From JBBIII01 sp037446575 (lineage in GTDB: Bacteria > Bacteroidota > Ignavibacteria > UBA10030): a stretch of 36,512 nucleotides of DNA. The stretch lies in the NCBI GenBank assembly GCA_037446575.1, contig JBBIII010000017.1:1-36512 (forward strand). Reading direction: 5' to 3'. Below, piece after piece: positions 32,169 to 36,512 of this stretch. The notes under the pieces are model-generated. The model ran no database searches. It saw only the letters and a list, made by a program, of their open reading frames with translations, and had not been told where the DNA came from. The position numbers and the translations under genes are program-made. Within the stretch, counting starts at the first letter, position 1, and each line of letters begins with the position of its first letter.

Positions 32169-33845
32169 TTACCAAAAAATAATGTTTAACACAATTACTG
32201 CAATTAGAGATAATATTGCATAAAATGCAGGTCGTTTAAAATAAGGTAAATGGTGGTCGTGCTTTTCTTCTGTCAATCCTTTAACTAAACCAACAAGTTC
32301 TTCTTTTGGCTTTTTCCTTGTAAATAAACTAATTGATATGGTTAGAATAAAACAAATCAACCATGCCCACCAAGCGCGCCAAAAGTTTGCCGCCATGTCG
32401 CTTTGTACATTCGATAATGTTATAATACTCTGTGAGAACCACTCAAATTTAACTGCCAAGTACATAAAGAAAGATGAAAGCATACCAACAATTAATCCCC
32501 AGAATGCTCCATTAGGAGTTATCCACCAGACAAACATACCAAGTAACATAGTTGCAAAAAGCGGGGCATTAACCCAAGAAAAAATTGCTTGCATATAATC
32601 CATAATACTTGGAAAACTTTTTGCCCAGTAAGCTGTAACAAGCGATAACAGAACTCCGACAACTGTAGAAACTCTTCCCATCCACAACAAATGTGCATCG
32701 GATGCTTTTTTATATAATACCGATCTATAAATATCATAAGTCCAAACTGTGTTAAATGCGCTGATATTCCCAGCTTGTCCAGCCATAAATCCAGCAAGTA
32801 ATGCTGTTACGCCCAGACCAACTAATCCCGCGGGATAATACCGTGCAATCAACAACGGCAATGCAGAATCATAATTAACTTTGCCCCCATCGTGTAATAA
32901 TTTGAAACCGCTTTTTGGATCTATTGAAAGCGCAATTGCAATTAATCCTGCAAGTATTACAATAAAAGGTAAAGCCATTTTAAAGAATGAAGCGAGAATA
33001 GGCGTCATCCGGGCGGCGCGCAAATCCTTAGCCGAAAAAGCGCGCTGAACTACAAGAAAATCTGTCGTCCAATAACCAAACGATAGAACGAACCCAAGTC
33101 CTAAAACAATACCCCCCCAATGGATAAACATACCATTCAATGTCGGATCGGAAGAAGTAGACCATAAAGTTGTGAATGAAATTTCTCCGCTGTATGCGTT
33201 AATGCGTGCCACAATTTCCTGCCAACTTCCTATTTCAACTATTCCCAAAATAGACACAAGAACCAATCCAAACCAAATTAAAAAGAATTGAATAATTTCG
33301 GTAAAGATTGCTGACATTAAACCGCTAAAAGCAACATAAGCGGCTACCGTTAAAGCTGAAACCCACATGCTTACATCCCAATTCCAACCAAGAAATGTGT
33401 GCAACACAAGCGCCATAGCGTATAAATTAATTCCAGAAACCAGTATAGTCATAATTGCGAATGATATACCGTTTAGCACACGTGTTTTTTCATCAAACCG
33501 TAGTTTGAGATATCCGGGAATTGAATTGATTTTACTGCTATAATAAAATGGCATCATATAAATGCCTAAAAAAACCATTGCTGGTATAGCGCCAATCCAA
33601 TAAAAATGCGCAACATACATTCCGTACTTGAATGTATTGCCTGTCATTCCTAATAATTCTAGCGCGCCTAAATTCGCCGATAAAAAAGCCAAACCGGCAA
33701 CCCAAGATGAGTTTTTTCTTCCAGCAAGAAAGAAATCTTCTTGGTTTAAAGTATATTTTTTTAAATACGCCCCTATTCCCAACACAAATCCGAAATAGAT
33801 TATAATAATAATCCAATCTACAATAGTAAGTCCAATGGCTTCCAT
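32169..33845 (-). CDS. SSS-family Na+/sugar symporter (SGLT-like)
   Basis: 558 aa with about 14 hydrophobic helices. N-terminal D-W-I-I-I-I-I-Y-F and D-F-F-L-A-G-R, then L-S-A-N-L-G-A-L-E-L-L-G-M-T-G-N and I-P-G-Y-L-K-L-R-F-D, are typical of sodium:solute symporters of the SGLT/vSGLT branch. Operon position with galK and galT points to galactose or a related sugar. AAGGGAAAC precedes the ATG. It starts 20 bases after the lacI-type gene. Confidence 0.92.
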   Translation of the reverse strand: MEAIGLTIVDWIIIIIYFGFVLGIGAYLKKYTLNQEDFFLAGRKNSSWVAGLAFLSANLGALELLGMTGNTFKYGMYVAHFYWIGAIPAMVFLGIYMMPFYYSSKINSIPGYLKLRFDEKTRVLNGISFAIMTILVSGINLYAMALVLHTFLGWNWDVSMWVSALTVAAYVAFSGLMSAIFTEIIQFFLIWFGLVLVSILGIVEIGSWQEIVARINAYSGEISFTTLWSTSSDPTLNGMFIHWGGIVLGLGFVLSFGYWTTDFLVVQRAFSAKDLRAARMTPILASFFKMALPFIVILAGLIAIALSIDPKSGFKLLHDGGKVNYDSALPLLIARYYPAGLVGLGVTALLAGFMAGQAGNISAFNTVWTYDIYRSVLYKKASDAHLLWMGRVSTVVGVLLSLVTAYWAKSFPSIMDYMQAIFSWVNAPLFATMLLGMFVWWITPNGAFWGLIVGMLSSFFMYLAVKFEWFSQSIITLSNVQSDMAANFWRAWWAWLICFILTISISLFTRKKPKEELVGLVKGLTEEKHDHHLPYFKRPAFYAILSLIAVIVLNIIFW

Positions 33846-33865
33846 CTGTTTCCCTTATGATTAAA

Positions 33866-34870
33866 TTAAGTTGATTCTCTAATTATTAAACTTGCTTCTA
33901 AAACAATAATTTTTGGTTCGGTAATCTTATTTTCTATTGTGTCTATTAAAATTTCAGCCGATATTTTTCCCATCTCAAATGAGGGTTGATGTACTGTGGT
34001 CAATTGCGGTTCAACTAATGAAGCTATCTTATTATCGGAAAAACCTAAAATTGCAATATCATTAGGAATTCTGAGCTTTTGTTCTTTAATCCTTTGAAAA
34101 GCGCCAATTGCTACTGGGTCATTTACTGAAAAAATTGCATCGGGTAAAATATTATTTTTAAACATGTTATTCATTGCGTCGTAGCCATTGTGTTCGTGCA
34201 TACCTCCGAATTGAACGAACTCATTCGGTAATAAAATACACGCTTTTTCTAATGCGTCCCTGTAACCTTTATACCTTTTTTGACAAATTGCCAATTCTTT
34301 CGGTCCTGAAAAATGAGCTATTCTCTTATATCCTTTTTTTATTAAATACGTAACGCTATCATAAGCGCATTGGTAATCATCAATCAATATCTTATGAGTA
34401 TTAACATCATCACAAACTCGGTCAAAAAAGACAAGCGGTACTTTTCTGTTCAATACATTTTTAAAGTGTCCGCTATTCGTTGTGGTCTGTGAAATAGAAA
34501 CAATTAAACCAGCAACGCGATGCTGTAAAAGTGCATTCGTATTTATAACTTCTCTTTCATAACTTTCATTCGATTGACTTAATATTATTGTATAACCTTT
34601 CCGATAAGCAATCTCTTCTATTCCGCTAATGGCTGATGAGAAGAAATCGTGCTTTATTTCTGGAACTATAACCCCTATAGTTCTGGTACTGCTACTTTTA
34701 AGACTTTGGGCAATTGGGTTAGGAGAATAATTTAGTTCAACTGCTATTTTTTTTACTAAATCCTTTGTTCCCTTTTTAATATCAGGATGGTCTTTTAATG
34801 CACGCGAAACAGTGGAAGTGGAAATTCCTAACTTTTTTGCAATGTCAACTATTGTAGTTTGTCTTTTCAA
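33866..34870 (-). CDS. LacI-family transcriptional regulator
   Basis: 334 aa from a TTG at 34870. Longer frames start at a TTG (34933) that is itself the -35 of the promoter, so this shorter start, giving the usual M-K-R-Q-T-T-I-V-D-I-A-K-K-L-G opening, is preferred. HTH about residues 5-26 (D-I-A-K-K-L-G-I-S-T-S-T-V-S-R-A-L), hinge helix S-P-N-P-I-A-Q-S-L-K, then a periplasmic-binding-like sugar-sensing domain ending H-Q-P-S-F-E-M-G. It heads the symporter-galK-galT operon and has a palindromic operator overlapping its own transcription start, so it probably represses the whole operon until its sugar is present. Confidence 0.9.
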   Translation of the reverse strand: MKRQTTIVDIAKKLGISTSTVSRALKDHPDIKKGTKDLVKKIAVELNYSPNPIAQSLKSSSTRTIGVIVPEIKHDFFSSAISGIEEIAYRKGYTIILSQSNESYEREVINTNALLQHRVAGLIVSISQTTTNSGHFKNVLNRKVPLVFFDRVCDDVNTHKILIDDYQCAYDSVTYLIKKGYKRIAHFSGPKELAICQKRYKGYRDALEKACILLPNEFVQFGGMHEHNGYDAMNNMFKNNILPDAIFSVNDPVAIGAFQRIKEQKLRIPNDIAILGFSDNKIASLVEPQLTTVHQPSFEMGKISAEILIDTIENKITEPKIIVLEASLIIREST

Positions 34871-34885
34871 TAAATTCAATCGTTC

Positions 34886-34901
34886 CCGCAATCGTTTGCC
34901 G
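34886..34901. promoter_or_regulatory. LacI-family operator
   Basis: CGGCAAACGATTGCGG (minus strand): a 16-base near-palindrome with central CG and six of eight arm positions symmetric, close to the general LacI/PurR-type pattern. It covers the predicted transcription start of the lacI-symporter operon. Confidence 0.7.
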
Positions 34902-34904
34902 AAT

Positions 34905-34933
34905 ATAATAGGAAAAAATAATCTTTTTTTCAA
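34905..34933 (-). promoter_or_regulatory. sigma70-like promoter of the lacI-symporter-galK-galT operon
   Basis: -35 TTGAAA (34933-34928), exactly 17-base spacer, -10 TATTAT (34910-34905). Transcription should start near 34898, inside the operator. Confidence 0.75.
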
Positions 34934-35421
34934 TAGATTTTTTATTTTTGCGCTTAGAATTCTTACGTGCGTATAAAAAATTGATTTTTTTTAACCACTA
35001 CCTAAATGATCCTATTTCACTTTATTTGCTAAATTATGTGTGCTAAACAACTGCAAGATTTCGAAGCAGTTCTCGTAAAAAACGTGCGCATTTAAGAAAT
35101 TAAAAAATACTGATGCCTCTATAGGAGCTGGCACAAAAAGAATATTATACTCACAAATATAAAATTGCTGAAAATCTCGTTTCATCTGTGTTATCTAAGT
35201 AGTATGCTTTTCTTTAATATGATTACACTGAATAATTGCAAGATTTCGAATTGAAAATCTTCATTCGTCGGCAAGAAAATATTTTTCATTGAAATAATTT
35301 ATTTCGTTAGAACTTCTTTTTTCATTTATTTTAAAACGAGACACTCTGCAACTTTAAAATTTTTATTATTTACTATAAAGTAACCTTGAATTTCAAAGAC
35401 TTATTCAGTAGATTTCAAAAA
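34934..35421. other. intergenic region between divergent genes
   Basis: About 490 AT-rich bases with no supported gene. It contains an exact 14-base repeat TGCAAGATTTCGAA (35052-35065 and 35237-35250). Near 35374 a TATAAA could be the -10 for the plus-strand gene, but no convincing -35 accompanies it. Confidence 0.5.
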
Positions 35422-36351
35422 ATGAAAAATACTTTTATAATATTTTTTTTATCATTAACGTTTTCAGCATATAGCCAACAAGGGACATACCAATTTTTAA
35501 AGAATGATGTAAGCGCACGAAGCGCGGCTCTAAATAGCAGTTTTGTATCAATGAAAGACGACCCAAATGGCTTATTTTATAATCCAGCGTTAATAGGAAC
35601 GTTAACAATACCAAGAATTTCAGCAAACTATTTGAAATATTTAATGGATGTCAATGCCGGCGCTTTAAGCTACGGTCAATATATTGAAGGCATTGGTTAT
35701 ATTGGCTCTGGTGTTACATACATTGACTATGGTTCTTTTACACGTAGAGATTGGACAATGAGCGATATTGGCACATTTGGTGTTACTGAATTAGCTGTAA
35801 CCGCTGGTATTGCAACTTACTACGATGATGATATACTTATCGGGCTTAGCGCAAAATATATATATTCATCAATTGCAGAATATATCTCATCGGCTTATGC
35901 ATTTGATTTTGGTCTACTCTACGAAATAAAAGAGCAGAACCTTACCATTGGAGCAAGCGTATTAAATGTAGGCAATCAAATAAAAACTTACACTGGGTTC
36001 ACAGAACTTTTACCTTTGGACGTGAAAGTCGGAATTACCAAACGTCCAGAACATCTTCCTGTTTATCTAAATTTTACGTTTCATAGAATGAATGAGAAAC
36101 AAACAAATTTTTTTAGTAGATTCAGCAATTTTACATTTGGCGCAGAATTTCTGATGAGCGGTTCCCTACGTCTACGCATCGGATATAATAACAAACAGCG
36201 TAAAGAGTTTAAAATGGGTACTAGCGCTGGCTTAGGAGGATTTTCTTTCGGAGGCGGACTTGTTTTTAACGACTACCTAATTGATTATGCTTATAAATCC
36301 TACAATAAAATTGGAGGACCTCACTGGTTCTCAATAGGAATTAATTTATAA
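35422..36351 (+). CDS. PorV/PorQ-family outer-membrane protein
   Basis: 309 aa from the ATG at 35422 (M-K-N-T-F-I-I-F-F-L-S-L-T-F-S-A-Y-S-Q-Q), which gives a signal peptide; an upstream TTG is less likely. The mature start G-T-Y-Q-F-L-K-N-D-V-S-A-R-S-A-A-L and D-D-P-N-G-L-F-Y-N-P-A-L match the conserved opening of PorV/PorQ (FadL-like) barrels. The rest alternates polar and hydrophobic residues as in a beta barrel. In Bacteroidota PorQ/PorV belong to the type IX secretion machinery. No other type IX genes are in the window, and related barrels also act elsewhere. Confidence 0.85.
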   Translation: MKNTFIIFFLSLTFSAYSQQGTYQFLKNDVSARSAALNSSFVSMKDDPNGLFYNPALIGTLTIPRISANYLKYLMDVNAGALSYGQYIEGIGYIGSGVTYIDYGSFTRRDWTMSDIGTFGVTELAVTAGIATYYDDDILIGLSAKYIYSSIAEYISSAYAFDFGLLYEIKEQNLTIGASVLNVGNQIKTYTGFTELLPLDVKVGITKRPEHLPVYLNFTFHRMNEKQTNFFSRFSNFTFGAEFLMSGSLRLRIGYNNKQRKEFKMGTSAGLGGFSFGGGLVFNDYLIDYAYKSYNKIGGPHWFSIGINL

Positions 36352-36512
36352 ACTATTTGTATCAAACACCTCATCTATAATTAAATCGGCATTTCACATA
36401 GTTAGAATAATTGCACTCAAAAGGACATTGAGCGGCGGCCAACAGTTATCTGATTTATTTATTTAACATCAAAATATCAATGATATATTTTCAACATTAA
36501 CGCTCAGAATGT

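Noticed and set aside
31927..32175. 82-codon frame overlapping the small membrane protein
   Set aside because: The alternative 71-aa frame has two clean membrane helices, an ATG with GAGAG upstream and better spacing.
34871..34933. N-terminal extension of the LacI-family protein to a TTG at 34933
   Set aside because: The TTG is the promoter -35, the extension covers the -10 and operator, and it adds residues not seen in the family.
1..36512. CRISPR arrays, insertion sequences, prophage or defence genes
   Set aside because: No regularly spaced repeats, transposase, integrase or phage motifs are seen; the only repeat cluster is the tRNA-Asp/GIY-YIG duplication.

Overview
The window looks like a chromosomal segment of an AT-rich, diderm bacterium, most probably from the Bacteroidota/Chlorobiota side (Ignavibacteria-like). 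This is inference from gene content. It carries lipid A acyltransferase and heptosyltransferase-type genes, lipoproteins with clear lipoboxes, a PorV/PorQ-type outer-membrane protein, a TonB-receptor C-terminal remnant ending in R-Y-T-F-N, and a Bacteroidota-style CX4CH cytochrome lipoprotein. Unlike classical Bacteroidia, the promoters I can read are ordinary sigma70-like (TTGnnn-N17/18-TATATT) and most genes have AGG-type ribosome binding sites.

Layout. 0.1-5.0 kb: a fibronectin-III lipoprotein, then a pyrimidine operon (pyrR-pyrB-pyrC, minus strand) with a well-formed PyrR attenuator. The attenuator sits directly behind a tRNA-Val gene. A TPR secreted protein, a DUF971 protein and tRNA-Ala follow. 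5.2-5.7 kb: a plus-strand c-type cytochrome lipoprotein. 5.8-10.3 kb: leuS - glycosyltransferase - DUF1844 - NAD kinase. 10.4-16.5 kb: a partner-switching signalling operon running MATE exporter, membrane GAF-SpoIIE phosphatase, STAS antagonist, RsbW-type kinase, GAF-GAF-SpoIIE phosphatase. 16.6-17.4 kb: a membrane TPR protein behind tRNA-Arg. 17.5-27.7 kb: a tightly packed seven-gene operon. It encodes a GH57 glucanase with a starch-binding domain, a GH13-fold lipoprotein lacking its catalytic residues, a YjbQ-family protein, an LpxL-type acyltransferase, a GT9 heptosyltransferase, a GalU-like nucleotidyltransferase, and a large kinase-pyrophosphorylase fusion. 27.8-28.2 kb: an HU gene with promoter and terminator. 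28.6-29.6 kb: a scar region with a receptor remnant, tRNA-Asp, a GIY-YIG nuclease gene and a partial duplication of the tRNA end plus nuclease start. 29.7-34.9 kb: a galactose-type operon (lacI - Na+/sugar symporter - small membrane protein - galK - galT) with a promoter and overlapping LacI-type operator. 35.4-36.4 kb: a PorV/PorQ-family outer-membrane protein.

How it fits together: sugar import (symporter), phosphorylation (GalK) and uridylyl transfer (GalT) feed UDP-sugars. The large operon links glucan breakdown and NDP-sugar formation to cell-envelope assembly. The points of greatest interest are the PyrR attenuator behind a tRNA, the reversed-order GHMP kinase/UDPGP fusion, the GH13 pseudo-enzyme, the tRNA-Asp/GIY-YIG cassette with its hairpin-replaced T arm, the LacI promoter/operator that moves the lacI start, and a phosphatase gene whose reading frame extends about 47 codons upstream of its first ATG without a standard start codon.
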